Shown here piece after piece: positions 14,177 through 21,885 of a stretch of DNA of 21,885 nt. The notes below the pieces were generated by a model, which was given only the letters and a program-made list of their open reading frames with translations, did no database searches and was not told the DNA's origin. The stretch is from contig JBEKCP010000028.1 in the NCBI GenBank assembly GCA_050014815.1, positions 1 to 21,885 on the forward strand, given 5' to 3'. Both the position numbers and the translations under genes were made by a program. Position 1 is the first letter of the stretch. Each line of letters begins with the position of its first letter. The DNA is from JBEKCP01 sp050014815. GTDB taxonomy: Bacteria > Planctomycetota > Planctomycetia > Pirellulales > Thermoguttaceae.

Positions 14177-14687
14177 GAGCGCTGCCCCCAAGAAATCGAG
14201 CGTTGAACGCAAACACAGACCGCTATCTGGCACAGAATCTCCGCCACCTGCTTCGGGCCTTGCGACCAGACCCATCCTGTGGCGAAGGCTCGCTCCTTCT
14301 CGACAAGAACGCAATCTCAACCCGCCTGCGACCAACCTTCCCATCCCACGCGTCCCTCCAACCTGTAGCGCCATGGTGGCAGGACGATCCGACCGCTTAA
14401 CATTCAGGAAAATGGCCCACAACATGCAAGCCATTACAAGAGCGCACCACGACCCGTCCTGACACGAATCAGACGACGGTTATCGGGTGCTTCGCTGCCT
14501 CCGGCCGTTCCCGGCCATAAGGACAGGGGAGAGTTCTGGCACTCAGTATGATTGCCCCACGGCTGGTGTCAAGTGGCCCGCTGCTCGGAAAAACGGTTCC
14601 TACTCACCTCGCCATAACTCCGGGGACGGGCTTATCTGCACGATTTCAGGCCAAACAGTGGGTTTCGCCGCAACGAGCCCGTGTCGC
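14177..14687. other. Intergenic region between pentapeptide gene and zinc-finger gene
   Basis: No convincing gene was found; open frames are shadows of one another. It must hold the promoter of the pentapeptide gene on the minus strand, but no good -10/-35 pair was recognised. One end of the inserted pentapeptide segment probably lies here. Base composition is slightly less GC-rich than that of the flanking genes. Confidence 0.4.
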
Positions 14688-14982
14688 ATGACGAGCATCA
14701 AGATTCCTGCGCCGTTCAACATGCCGCTGTTGCCGTGCCCGATTTGCGGCACGTACACGCGGCACTGCCTGTGTTCCGAGGAGTGCGCCTCCCGGTTCTT
14801 TCGGCTTCCCGAGAGCGACCGGAAGGCCCTGCACCAGCCGGGCACCGTACTTGACCCCAGCGCCCACAAGGTCACGGAGGTAACGATTCTCCGCGAATTG
14901 GTGGGAGACCGCGCCCGCGCCGGCCGTCACGTTGGAAATGGCTGGAGTGGCCGCCGGGGTGGTGCAATTGTCGCTGTTCTGA
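14688..14982 (+). CDS. Small cysteine-cluster protein with apparent frameshift
   Basis: From ATG 14688 the frame encodes a cysteine cluster PCPICGTYTRHCLCSEEC (Cys17, 20, 27, 29, 33), which should bind zinc, and then FFRLPESDRKALHQPGTVLD and VTEVTILREL. After about 14900 this frame turns into Arg/Gly/Pro-rich sequence and runs to 15116 inside the methyltransferase gene. The +1 frame from the same point reads TAPAPAVTLEMAGVAAGVV and then QLSLF, stopping at 14982, 25 bases before the next gene with its own GGAGG site. A single-base insertion near 14900 would explain both facts, making this a disrupted gene or a sequencing error. ATG 14721 is a possible alternative start. The family is not recognised. 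Confidence 0.45.
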
Positions 14983-15007
14983 TCCCGCCACCCGGAGGGC
15001 ATCAATC

Positions 15008-16030
15008 ATGGCTAGGCTCATGTCGCAGGTCAAAGGCGGTTACTACGACGCCGCCCCCGAGGCCGTCGCCGCAGTGCTGGACCGGCTCAGGCCGCCCGAC
15101 ACTGGTGAGTGTCTGATTCTGGACTGCTGTGCCGGCGAAGGGAAGGCCCTGCTCCAACTTGCCCAAGGGCTCCATGGCGTCCCCTACGGCATCGAGCTTT
15201 CCGAGGATCGGGCGGCCGTGGTGCGAGAGTCCTTGCCCGAAGGCCAGGCGCTGGCGCCGGCCGATTTCTTCCGCTCGGCAATCAGTCACCGATCGTTCTC
15301 ACTGGTCTGGTGTAATCCGCCCTACGACTACGCCACGGGCGAAGAGGGCCGTATGGAAAGCCAGTTCCTTGAGCGGGCCTTCCACCTGCTGGCCGACAAC
15401 GGGGTCCTGGCCCTGGTCTGCCCGGAGGACGTGGCCGGCAGTTACCAGACGGTCGATTTCTTCCAGGAACGATTCGGTGACGTTTCGGCGATGCCCTTTC
15501 CCGAGGAGGTCCGCAAGTACGGCGAGACCATCGTGTTGGGCCGCAAGCTGAGGCTTTCAGACACCGCAGACACCCCGGATTGTAGCGGGCGCTATCGCTG
15601 GGATTGGCTGGAGACCTGGATGGAGCGCCGCACGGTCTACACGCTGCCGGCGGGACAACGCCCCCGGCAGTTCCGCGTGGTCGAACCGACCGATACCGAA
15701 CTCTCCCGGCTGGTGGCCCAGAGTCCGCTACGGTTCCGCATCCAGCCCCCGACGGAGAAGCTCAGCTATCGGCTCCGGCCGCCCATGAGTCCGGGGATAG
15801 GCCACCGGGCGATGCTTCTGGCGAGCGGTCACATCGACGGGCTGATCTGCCCGCCCGATGAGCGGCCGCACGTCATCCGCGGCACGGCCACCAAGGACAA
15901 GTACGTTGCCTCCTGCGACGAAAGCGAAGATGAGGATGGCAACATCACCACCCGTACCGTGACTTCCGAGCGGCCGAAACTGGTGATCCGGGTTCTGGAC
16001 TCACAGGGGAACATCACAACGCTGGAGTGA
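15008..16030 (+). CDS. DUF6094-type SAM-dependent DNA methyltransferase
   Basis: This 340-residue protein begins MARLMSQVKGGYYDAAPEAV, the typical opening of DUF6094 proteins, where the region just before motif I contacts SAM. Motif I is LDCCAGEGKAL (38-48), the acidic residue after strand 2 is in GIELSEDRA (61-69), and the catalytic motif NPPYD is at 103-107 and points to adenine-N6 or related amino methylation. The C-terminal 150 residues are family-specific and may contact the target. GGAGG at 14994-14998 supports ATG 15008. It is followed after 3 bases by an unknown gene and then by a helicase on the same strand. The pair may serve a mobile element or a defence-like system. No restriction endonuclease was found. 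Confidence 0.82.
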   Translation: MARLMSQVKGGYYDAAPEAVAAVLDRLRPPDTGECLILDCCAGEGKALLQLAQGLHGVPYGIELSEDRAAVVRESLPEGQALAPADFFRSAISHRSFSLVWCNPPYDYATGEEGRMESQFLERAFHLLADNGVLALVCPEDVAGSYQTVDFFQERFGDVSAMPFPEEVRKYGETIVLGRKLRLSDTADTPDCSGRYRWDWLETWMERRTVYTLPAGQRPRQFRVVEPTDTELSRLVAQSPLRFRIQPPTEKLSYRLRPPMSPGIGHRAMLLASGHIDGLICPPDERPHVIRGTATKDKYVASCDESEDEDGNITTRTVTSERPKLVIRVLDSQGNITTLE

Positions 16031-16033
16031 TTT

Positions 16034-16639
16034 ATGTCCGACGAGGTTGCATTGCCTCCGCTGGTTATGAAGACCGCCAAGAGCGAGTTCCGGCTCCGCT
16101 GCCACGCGGCAGCCTGGGCAAGCGAGTATGGCGGCCGAATGAAGCTGCGGCGACGGCACGGGCAGGACTATCCGGGCCTGCTGGTGCTCAGCGCCACAGG
16201 GCCCGACACGGCCGTCAAGTCGGTGCGAGCAACGCTCTACCAGCCAGACGTGGAAGCCGAGTTCGTGCTGGAAAGCGAGACGACCGGGCGGATGCTCAAG
16301 GCCAGACTCGCCTTTGACGGCAAGCCGGTCACGTACGCTACGGCCGTGACGAAGCTGGCCCCCGGGGTTATTCACCTGGTCGCATTGGCAAAGATCCTCG
16401 GGCTGATGCCGGACATGAGCGACGACCACCTTTGGGCGGAACTGACGGGGCCGCGATACACGACGCCGCTGTTGAGGGCTTGGATTCCATGGCTGAAGAG
16501 CGCGATGAGCGACGGCGGCGGCATTGTCGTTGCCAACGGCTTCGCGGCCACGGTTGGCGTGCTGAAAACCGAGCCGGAGGCCCTGGACGAAATCGTCTCA
16601 CAAGGGGTCAGGGACGGTCACTTGGCCCTGTGCGGATGA
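16034..16639 (+). CDS. Unknown 201-residue protein of the methyltransferase-helicase cassette
   Basis: I do not recognise the family. The protein is a mixed alpha/beta soluble protein with no membrane segment. Visible parts are a beta-rich region (YPGLLVLSATGPDTAVKSVR), the segment KARLAFDGKPVTYATAVTK, APGVIHLVALAKILGL, and a C-terminal SDGGGIVVANGFAATVGVL. It starts 3 bases after the methyltransferase stop, with GGAG about 9 bases ahead, so the two are surely co-translated. A 107-base piece of its middle survives in the inverted copy at 8004-8110 at 94% identity, which shows that it belongs to the duplicated cassette. Its gene is followed by an LRR gene on the opposite strand, ending 57 bases away. 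Confidence 0.72.
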   Translation: MSDEVALPPLVMKTAKSEFRLRCHAAAWASEYGGRMKLRRRHGQDYPGLLVLSATGPDTAVKSVRATLYQPDVEAEFVLESETTGRMLKARLAFDGKPVTYATAVTKLAPGVIHLVALAKILGLMPDMSDDHLWAELTGPRYTTPLLRAWIPWLKSAMSDGGGIVVANGFAATVGVLKTEPEALDEIVSQGVRDGHLALCG

Positions 16640-16696
16640 GCGGGCCATGGCACCGAGCAGTATTGGTTACTGACCAGGGACCAGGTGCTCGCCGCG

Positions 16697-17620
16697 TCAG
16701 CGGTGAATCTGGCAGTTCGGCAACGCTTGTTGCAGTTTCTTCACGCCTTCATCAGTAACCTGGGTGTTATGGAGCCGTAGAATTTCCAGTCGGGTCAGTC
16801 CTTCGAGGTGTCTCAGGCCAGCATCGGTAACTTGTGTGTTATCGAGGCCAAGCACGCGGAGTCGAGACAGCCTTGCGAGATTCTCCAATCCGTCATCGGT
16901 GATGCCGGTCATCGCAAGGACCAAGACCTGAAGCCGAGTCAACCCCTTGAGGTGTCTGAGCCCGACGTTAGTGACTGCCGTTCCGCCGAGCGACAAACAT
17001 CGGAGTTCGGCCAAGCCGCCGATGTGCTTCAACCCAAAGTCGGTAATCGCCGCCCTCTCCAGGTACAGCCCTTGGAGTTGCGGCAATCCCTTGAAGTATT
17101 GCACTGCGGCATCTGTGCATCTATCACCGTGCGCAAACTCGGCGAAGACAACGTCTGCGAACAGGTCCTTGCCAAACGATCCTTGCAGCCACATTGCTGG
17201 CGGCTCCGAATCAACGCGGTTGCCGAAGGCATCGCATTCCCAGTCGTATCCTGCTTCGCCATCCATCCTATCAATCGCCTCCACCGCCTCCCTCTGCTCC
17301 CTTGCCTTCTTGACCTCCCGTGACAGCCAGCCGCATGGCATGGCGACGACCAGGGTTAGAAGCAGAAGCGAACGGATGCTGAACTGGAACCGCCAGCGAA
17401 AGAGCAACGCGGCGACGAACCACAGCAGCGTCAGTAGCAGCGCCATACCGACAGTTGCCAGCGTGGCGAGGACGGCATAGCCCTTGTGCCAAGCTGGCCA
17501 GCCGACCCGGTTGGAAAGCCACAGGAGCCCCTCCACAACCAACAGGACGACAGGCACCCAGGCGGGAGTGAGACGAAGCCAACGGCGTTTGGGATGAGCG
17601 GCCTCGGCCATGCCCATCAT
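16697..17620 (-). CDS. Membrane-anchored leucine-rich-repeat protein, copy 2
   Basis: This 307-residue protein is homologous to copy 1 along its whole length. Three hydrophobic segments lie at about 21-36, 48-74 and 84-99 (FQFSIRSLLLLTLVV), followed by SREVKKAREQREAV, a linker of about 60 residues unlike copy 1, and then about five 24-residue leucine-rich repeats of the TQVTDAGLRHLEG type to the end. The start MMGM is shared with copy 1. It lies antisense between two genes that otherwise look like one operon (unknown gene, then helicase), so it was probably inserted there. Its start codon is 24 bases from the divergent helicase start. The function is unknown; a ligand- or protein-recognition role is inferred from the fold. 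Confidence 0.8.
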   Translation of the reverse strand: MMGMAEAAHPKRRWLRLTPAWVPVVLLVVEGLLWLSNRVGWPAWHKGYAVLATLATVGMALLLTLLWFVAALLFRWRFQFSIRSLLLLTLVVAMPCGWLSREVKKAREQREAVEAIDRMDGEAGYDWECDAFGNRVDSEPPAMWLQGSFGKDLFADVVFAEFAHGDRCTDAAVQYFKGLPQLQGLYLERAAITDFGLKHIGGLAELRCLSLGGTAVTNVGLRHLKGLTRLQVLVLAMTGITDDGLENLARLSRLRVLGLDNTQVTDAGLRHLEGLTRLEILRLHNTQVTDEGVKKLQQALPNCQIHR

Positions 17621-17644
17621 TGTAACAGAAATGGAGACCGGAAT
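17621..17644. promoter_or_regulatory. 24-base divergent spacer, copy 2
   Basis: This is the complete gap between the LRR and helicase start codons; only one base differs from the spacer at 7040-7063. GGAGA at 17633-17637 serves the helicase. There is no room for two full promoters, so promoters must lie inside the coding regions or the transcripts must be leaderless on the LRR side. Confidence 0.55.
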
Positions 17645-19831
17645 ATGAATTGCAAGACCCTCCAGGAATACCTGGACCGCTACGGCTCACTGGTGGCGGA
17701 GCGTGCCCGGCAGGCGTTCGAGCCCCTGCACGTCCCGGCCACCGATGCCGTCGTCACGCTGGACCGGGACCTAAAACGGCCGATGCTGCCCGCCCAGGCC
17801 CACGTGGTCACGGCGGCCAAGAAAACCCTCGACCGGCAGAAGGCGGTGCTGCTGTGCTGCGAGTGCGGCACCGGGAAAAGCCAGATGGGCGTCTGCACGG
17901 TCCATGCCCATGCGGCCCAAAGACAAAAGCCCTATCGGGCCATCGTCATGTGCCCGCCGCACCTGGTCGAGACCTGGCGGGCCGAATTGCGGCACGTGTT
18001 CCGTGAGGGAATGGTCGAGGTCCGCGTTCTGGAGAAGTGGCGGGAGTTGCTCTCCTATCCCCAAGGAAGGCCGACGAAGCCGGCCTGGCTCATCGTGGGC
18101 GAAACGGTCGCCAAGAACGGCCCCTACTGGCGGGCCGCCGCTGTCAAGGACCGCCGCGGCCTACTCCGCTGCCCGGACTGCGGGGCCCAGTTGCGGGAGA
18201 AGGCCGGCGGGGAAGGCGGGTTTCTCAGCGTGAAGGACCTGGAGCGGTCCAGGAAACGGTGTCTGGCCGAAATCGTCGTCGAGTGCGGCGCGGACGGCAA
18301 CCCCGTCACCCGCCTTTGCGGAGCCCCGCTGTGGCAATACGCCGAGGGCCAGGCGGTTTGGGCGCCGGCCGACTATATCCACAAGCACATGAAAGGTGTG
18401 TTCGATTACCTGATCTGCGACGAACTCCACGAGGAGAAGGCGGACACGTCCGCACGGGCCAACGCCCTGGGAGCCCTGGTGGCCTCGTGCCACAAGGTGA
18501 TCGGCATGACGGGCACCCTGATCGGTGGCAAGGCGAGCCACGTCCGATCGCTGCTGTTTCGCCTGTCGCCCAAGAGCCTCAAGGCCGAGGACCTGGCCTG
18601 GGAAGACGACATGGAGTTCGCCCGCCGCTACGGCCGGGTGGATACCATCGTCACGGAGAAGAGCGGCCCGGCCTGCGACAATCGGCGCAGCAACGGCAGA
18701 AACACCACGAAGCGGCAGGCGGAACAGCCGGGCATCATGCCCACGCTGTACGGCCGGCACCTGATCGGCAACACGATTTTCCTCAGCCTCAAGGACGTGG
18801 CCGCGGACCTGCCGGCCTACGACGAGCATCCGACCCCGGTCCGCATGAACGCCGAGCTTGAGGAACCGTACCGGGAGATGGAAGGGGACCTCAAGCAGGC
18901 CGTAGCCGACCTTATGCGGAAAGGCAATCACCAACTGCTATCCGCGATGCTGCATGCGCTCCTGGCCTACCCCGATTACCCCTACGATTGGAAGCCGGTC
19001 GGGTACGTCGATAAGTCAGGGCGATTCGTCATGGTGACTTGCCCGCCGACGCTCGACGCGAATTGCCTCTGGCCCAAGGAGCGGAAGCTGCTGGAAATCC
19101 TACGGCAAGAGAAGGCCCAGCGCCGGCAAGTCTGGGTCTTCTGCGTTTACACCAGCACCCATCCGGTCTTGGAACGTTTGGAGAAGATCATCCGGGAGGC
19201 CGGATTCACGGTGAAGGTCCTCGATGCCAACAAGGTTCCCAGCAGGAACCGCAGCGCGTGGATCGCCAGGAACGCGCCGGGGGTGGACGCGATTATCTCC
19301 CATCCCCAGCCCGCGCGGACCGGGCTGACGCTGTTCGACGCGATGGGGGCCCACAACTTCCCGTCAATCGCGTTCTACGAGACTGGATATGATTTGTTCA
19401 CCTTGCGTCAGGCATCCCGCCGCTCGTGGCGAATCGGCCAGAAGCAGCCCTGCCGCGTCTACTACCTCTATTACCGGGAGACGATGCAGGCCAGGGCGAT
19501 GGCACTGATGGCCCAGAAGCTCGATGCTTCGCTCGCCCTGGAGGGGCAGTTCTCGGCCGAGGGTCTAGCTGCGATGTCCGCGGAAAGCGGATCGCTGACG
19601 ATGGAGCTTGCCAGGAGCCTGGTCGATAATCTCGACTTCGGCGATGCCGAGCGGGTTTGGGACCGGTTCCGGTCGGAGCCGCCGGACCCGTGCGACGAAT
19701 TGCCCGACGATGACCCGCCCGCTGTCGCCCAGGAAGACGCGCCCCGGTTCATCCCGAAGCCGGATGTTGGGCCGCCGTTTGAATCCATCCCGCGAGGATG
19801 CCACGTGCAAGGGTTGCTGTTCGCGCCCTGA
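17645..19831 (+). CDS. SNF2-like superfamily-2 helicase with zinc-ribbon insertion
   Basis: This is a 728-residue protein. RecA-like domain 1 has Walker A CECGTGKSQMG (72-82), a zinc-ribbon insertion with RCPDCG (Cys176, Cys179) and later cysteines at 214 and 225, the DEAH-like box CDELHEE (258-264) and motif III GMTGTLIGG (287-295). Domain 2 has WVFCVYTSTHPVLERL and motif VI QASRRSWRIGQKQP at about 588-601, the arginine-finger pattern of Swi2/Snf2 proteins. The C-terminal 100 residues are acidic and probably flexible. Such proteins translocate on double-stranded DNA using ATP. ATG 17645 is fixed by the GGAGA site and by the conserved stub in the other copy; a frame from 17486 was rejected because it runs over the LRR gene. 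With the DUF6094 methyltransferase it forms the core of the cassette. Confidence 0.88.
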   Translation: MNCKTLQEYLDRYGSLVAERARQAFEPLHVPATDAVVTLDRDLKRPMLPAQAHVVTAAKKTLDRQKAVLLCCECGTGKSQMGVCTVHAHAAQRQKPYRAIVMCPPHLVETWRAELRHVFREGMVEVRVLEKWRELLSYPQGRPTKPAWLIVGETVAKNGPYWRAAAVKDRRGLLRCPDCGAQLREKAGGEGGFLSVKDLERSRKRCLAEIVVECGADGNPVTRLCGAPLWQYAEGQAVWAPADYIHKHMKGVFDYLICDELHEEKADTSARANALGALVASCHKVIGMTGTLIGGKASHVRSLLFRLSPKSLKAEDLAWEDDMEFARRYGRVDTIVTEKSGPACDNRRSNGRNTTKRQAEQPGIMPTLYGRHLIGNTIFLSLKDVAADLPAYDEHPTPVRMNAELEEPYREMEGDLKQAVADLMRKGNHQLLSAMLHALLAYPDYPYDWKPVGYVDKSGRFVMVTCPPTLDANCLWPKERKLLEILRQEKAQRRQVWVFCVYTSTHPVLERLEKIIREAGFTVKVLDANKVPSRNRSAWIARNAPGVDAIISHPQPARTGLTLFDAMGAHNFPSIAFYETGYDLFTLRQASRRSWRIGQKQPCRVYYLYYRETMQARAMALMAQKLDASLALEGQFSAEGLAAMSAESGSLTMELARSLVDNLDFGDAERVWDRFRSEPPDPCDELPDDDPPAVAQEDAPRFIPKPDVGPPFESIPRGCHVQGLLFAP

Positions 19832-20198
19832 GCTCACAGCGGAGGGCTGCCAAGGGACACCCAGAGCGATGGGCCGGTTCTCTCAGGAAGCCACGGGCGG
19901 GACGCCTTGCCGCTCAACCTGCCGATCCTTCACGGTTTCCGAACACCCACCCGGGCGCGTGGCCGGGGCGTAGCTAGTGTCCGTCCCGAAAAGGGCGATT
20001 TGGCGTGCTGGCCGGGCAAAACGGGCTACGCGAGCGGCGCGAAGATGACGCCGATGGGGCACAAGAGGGGCGATTTCGATGGGCTGCACGGGCACACGCC
20101 GTGGATTTGCGCGAGCGGAGGCGAGGGCGGTGAATAGTCCAGCGACACGGCTTGCAAGAGCCGCGGCAGATCGCCGTGGAGAAGAACACGAGGCGGTC
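19832..20198. other. Downstream region with candidate ISNCY end
   Basis: No gene is supported. The first 140 bases after the helicase stop carry short open frames only. At about 19975 a sequence TAGTGTCCGTCCCGAAAA begins, which looks like an insertion-sequence end, and the rest up to 20198 would be the non-coding 3' margin of the ISNCY element. The motif GGGCGATTT occurs twice, at about 19992 and 20072. Confidence 0.4.
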
Positions 20199-21250
20199 TC
20201 AAGCCGTCATGCGCTTTCGACGCGACTCCGCCGCCTTGCACTCGGCGTCCTCCCGCGCCACCAGGATCTTCCCCAGCACGTGGAGGTTGCGGCCCAGAAC
20301 CGCAAGTTGCAGATAGCGGCTGAATCCCCGCTCGCTCCGATCACGACAGCGCGCCAGTCCGTTGCCGGCCTGCAAGGCATTGATCGCCGATTCGATTCCC
20401 GGATGACGCTGCCGCGCCTGGCGGAACTCGACCGTGGCCTCCGCTTCCTGTTGCCTGGCCTGGTTCGCTCCCGGCATCGGCACGCAAGGATGCGACACGA
20501 TCTCGGCCAGTTCCCGCCGGTTTTCCGGGGAATGAAAACCGCGGTCGAAGGAGGCGCGGCCGATGCGTCCGCCCAAGCGCTTTTGCAGGATGCGGGTCTG
20601 CGGGACGACCACGCTCCGGTCGTCGGCATCGCGGGGCATCAGGTAAGCGTGGGAAATGAACCCGGCACCGTCCTCGTAAATCAGGATCTGCCGTCCGAAC
20701 TGCACGGGCTGGGCGGCCTTGCCGCGTTTGTACAACTGCGTGTGCGTCTCGAAGATGCTGAAGAGCTTTTCGGAATTGGGCACGTTCTCGCCCAGAAGCA
20801 CGCGACGGCGGGCCGTGCCGCAAACATGGTGTGTTCTCTCGATAAAGGTCTGCAGTTGCGCGGCCAACGCGAGAACTTCGCCGCTGGCCTTCCCCTTGTG
20901 TTTCAGGCTTGCACGCAGCTTGTCCGCCCGTCCGAGGATCGTCTCGGCCACGGCCAGGAGTTGCCGGTAGAGCACTGCGATCCGCTGCTGGTAGCCATTC
21001 CCCTTGCGGGCTGCGAGGCGATCGATCCGCCGCACCAGGCTCTTCGCCTTCTGGTACAAGTGCTTGTGCTGCCGCCAGCCGCGGCCCCCGACCAACGCGG
21101 CGATGGCCGCGCACAAGGACAACACCTTCCGCAGGCCGTCGCGGATGAGGCTGCTTTCGGTGGGATAGTGGATGTTGGTTTCGGCCACGAAGGAGTCCAC
21201 CCGCACGGTCTTCGCCGCGGGGTGCAGAAACCCCGCATCCTGCGTTCGGG
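19975..21250 (-). mobile_element. ISNCY-family insertion sequence remnant
   Basis: The right part of an insertion sequence, from a probable terminal end at about 19975 to a break near 21240-21250 where IS701 sequence begins. The matching inverted end on the other side was not found in the window, so the target duplication cannot be checked. It is present only as a truncated element and should be immobile by itself. Confidence 0.6.
20199..21240 (-). pseudogene. ISNCY-family transposase, N-terminus missing
   Basis: The recognisable protein starts near 21230 with VRVDSFVAETNIHYPTES, the ISNCY signature around the first catalytic Asp. It continues through a helical region (ADKLRASLKHKGKASGEVLA), KLFSIFETHTQLYKRGK, then FDRGFHSPENRRELAEIV with the second Asp, and RHPGIESAINALQ with the likely catalytic Glu. 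It ends at TGA 20199. The N-terminal 100 or so residues are replaced by IS701 sequence read antisense; an apparent 558-residue frame up to 21875 is a chimera. The catalytic residues survive but the helix-turn-helix part is lost. Confidence 0.8.
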
Positions 21251-21885
21251 GCCGAAAAAGAGCAAAAAAGGCGGTGGTCCCAAGAAGTATCCGCGGTTGG
21301 CGCGTCGCCGTCCGTCCTGCGAGGTGCAAAACGTGGCGACGTACTCTCCCGTGTTCCAGGAGCAGTCGTGGCAGCGGTATCGCATCAAGGACACGGACAA
21401 GGGTCCGGCGGTCTGGGAGGTGAAGTGGGCCGAGTTCTGGCGGAAAGGCGAAGACGGCCTGCCCGGCCGCCGGCATTGCCTGATCGTGGCCCGCCATGTG
21501 CTGACGGGAGAAGTGAAGTACTTCGTCGCCAACCGCGTGCCGGGCGAAAAGGGAGTCACTTTGCGATGGTTGCTGCGGGTGGCCTTTGGTCGTTGGTCGG
21601 TCGAGCGTTGCTTCCGTGTGGCCAAAGACGAGTTGGGGATGGATCACTACCAGGTTCGCGGCTGGCGTTGCCTGCACCGGCATTTTTACCTGACGCAAGC
21701 GAGCTACCTGTTTTGTGCCCGCATACGGTAGGAGTACGACACGCCAGGCAGCCAAGGGCCGGCCCGTTTGACGATCGAGCAAGTCCGCAGCGCGATGAAC
21801 ACCTGGCTGTCGTCCGCCGACCTGCAGCCGGCCGCCCGCCGCCAACGGTACGAGCGCAACGAGAAGAAGCAACACGACTACCAGC
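21250..21885 (+). pseudogene. IS701-family transposase, 5'-truncated, with internal amber codon
   Basis: From about 21250 the plus strand encodes the C-terminal half of an IS701/IS4-type DDE transposase: VWEVKWAEFWRKGEDGLPG, HCLIVARHVLTGEVKYFVAN, then LRWLLRVAFGRWSVERCF and KDELGMDHYQVRGWRCLHRH with the conserved Glu. The frame meets TAG at 21729-21731 just after LFCARIR, but the same frame continues with typical IS701 sequence (EYDTPGSQGPARLTIEQV, RSAMNTWLSSADLQP) to the window edge. The amber codon is therefore an internal nonsense mutation, probably CAG to TAG. Both the missing N-terminus and the stop make it a pseudogene. Confidence 0.82.

Larger units (their letters stand above)
16298..17779. 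repeat. Reference arm of the inverted cassette duplication
   Basis: This is the part of the complete cassette that has a counterpart at 6905-8110 in reverse orientation: the middle of the unknown gene, the LRR gene, the 24-base spacer and the first 45 helicase codons. The two arms lie about 8.2 kb apart. The distance between the conserved end blocks differs (1,240 bases here, 964 in the other arm), partly because this arm still holds the end of the unknown gene. Confidence 0.88.

Noticed and set aside
14177..14434. N-terminal extension of the pentapeptide protein by 86 residues
   Set aside because: The extension lacks protein character, and the signal peptide begins at ATG 14176 with a usable ribosome-binding site.
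20079..21731. A 550-codon open frame on the plus strand
   Set aside because: Only the last part (from about 21250) is IS701 protein; the rest is antisense shadow of the ISNCY transposase.

Overview
The window reads as a piece of a Planctomycetota chromosome (GC-rich, Pirellulales/Thermoguttaceae-like). The grounds are protein style rather than a marker gene. A secreted pentapeptide-repeat protein carries a PEP-CTERM tail. Two membrane-anchored leucine-rich-repeat (LRR) proteins are of a type common in planctomycetes. There is a DUF1257-DUF2997 pair, and there are ISNCY and IS701 transposase remnants. No rRNA, tRNA or CRISPR array was seen.

Region 1 (1-6763, minus strand) is a tight carbohydrate-catabolism operon behind a good sigma70-like promoter (6736-6763). 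In transcription order it encodes a Gfo/Idh/MocA oxidoreductase, a zinc-dependent sorbitol/threonine-type dehydrogenase, an FGGY sugar kinase, a shikimate-dehydrogenase-like protein, a cupin-type glucose-6-phosphate isomerase, a UlaG-like metallo-beta-lactamase-fold hydrolase and a sugar-isomerase-like protein cut by the window edge. Four of the six junctions are 4-base ATGA overlaps, so the genes are probably co-translated. The set can oxidise, phosphorylate and isomerise a sugar or polyol; the substrate cannot be read from the sequence.

Region 2 (about 6900-19830) is an accessory region. It holds two inverted copies of one cassette. The complete copy (15008-19831) has a DUF6094-type methyltransferase, a 201-residue unknown protein, an antisense LRR membrane protein and a large SNF2-like helicase. 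The decayed copy (6905-8110) keeps an intact LRR gene between a 135-bp helicase stub and a 107-bp stub of the unknown gene. The stubs are 91-94% identical to the complete copy, while the intact LRR genes between them are far more divergent. Between the copies lie a RibD-like deaminase with an unrecognised N-terminal half, two small unknown proteins, a 390-base non-coding stretch rich in long stems (a candidate structured RNA), the DUF1257/DUF2997 pair plus an associated small ORF, and a pentapeptide-repeat gene that appears to have landed on the end of that small ORF.

Region 3 (about 19975-21885) is mobile-element debris: a 5'-truncated ISNCY-type transposase on the minus strand meets a 5'-truncated IS701-type transposase on the plus strand. 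The latter also has an internal amber codon.

The strongest candidates for something undescribed are the LRR cassette with conserved flanks and variable core, the stem-rich region upstream of DUF1257, and the deaminase of unknown target.
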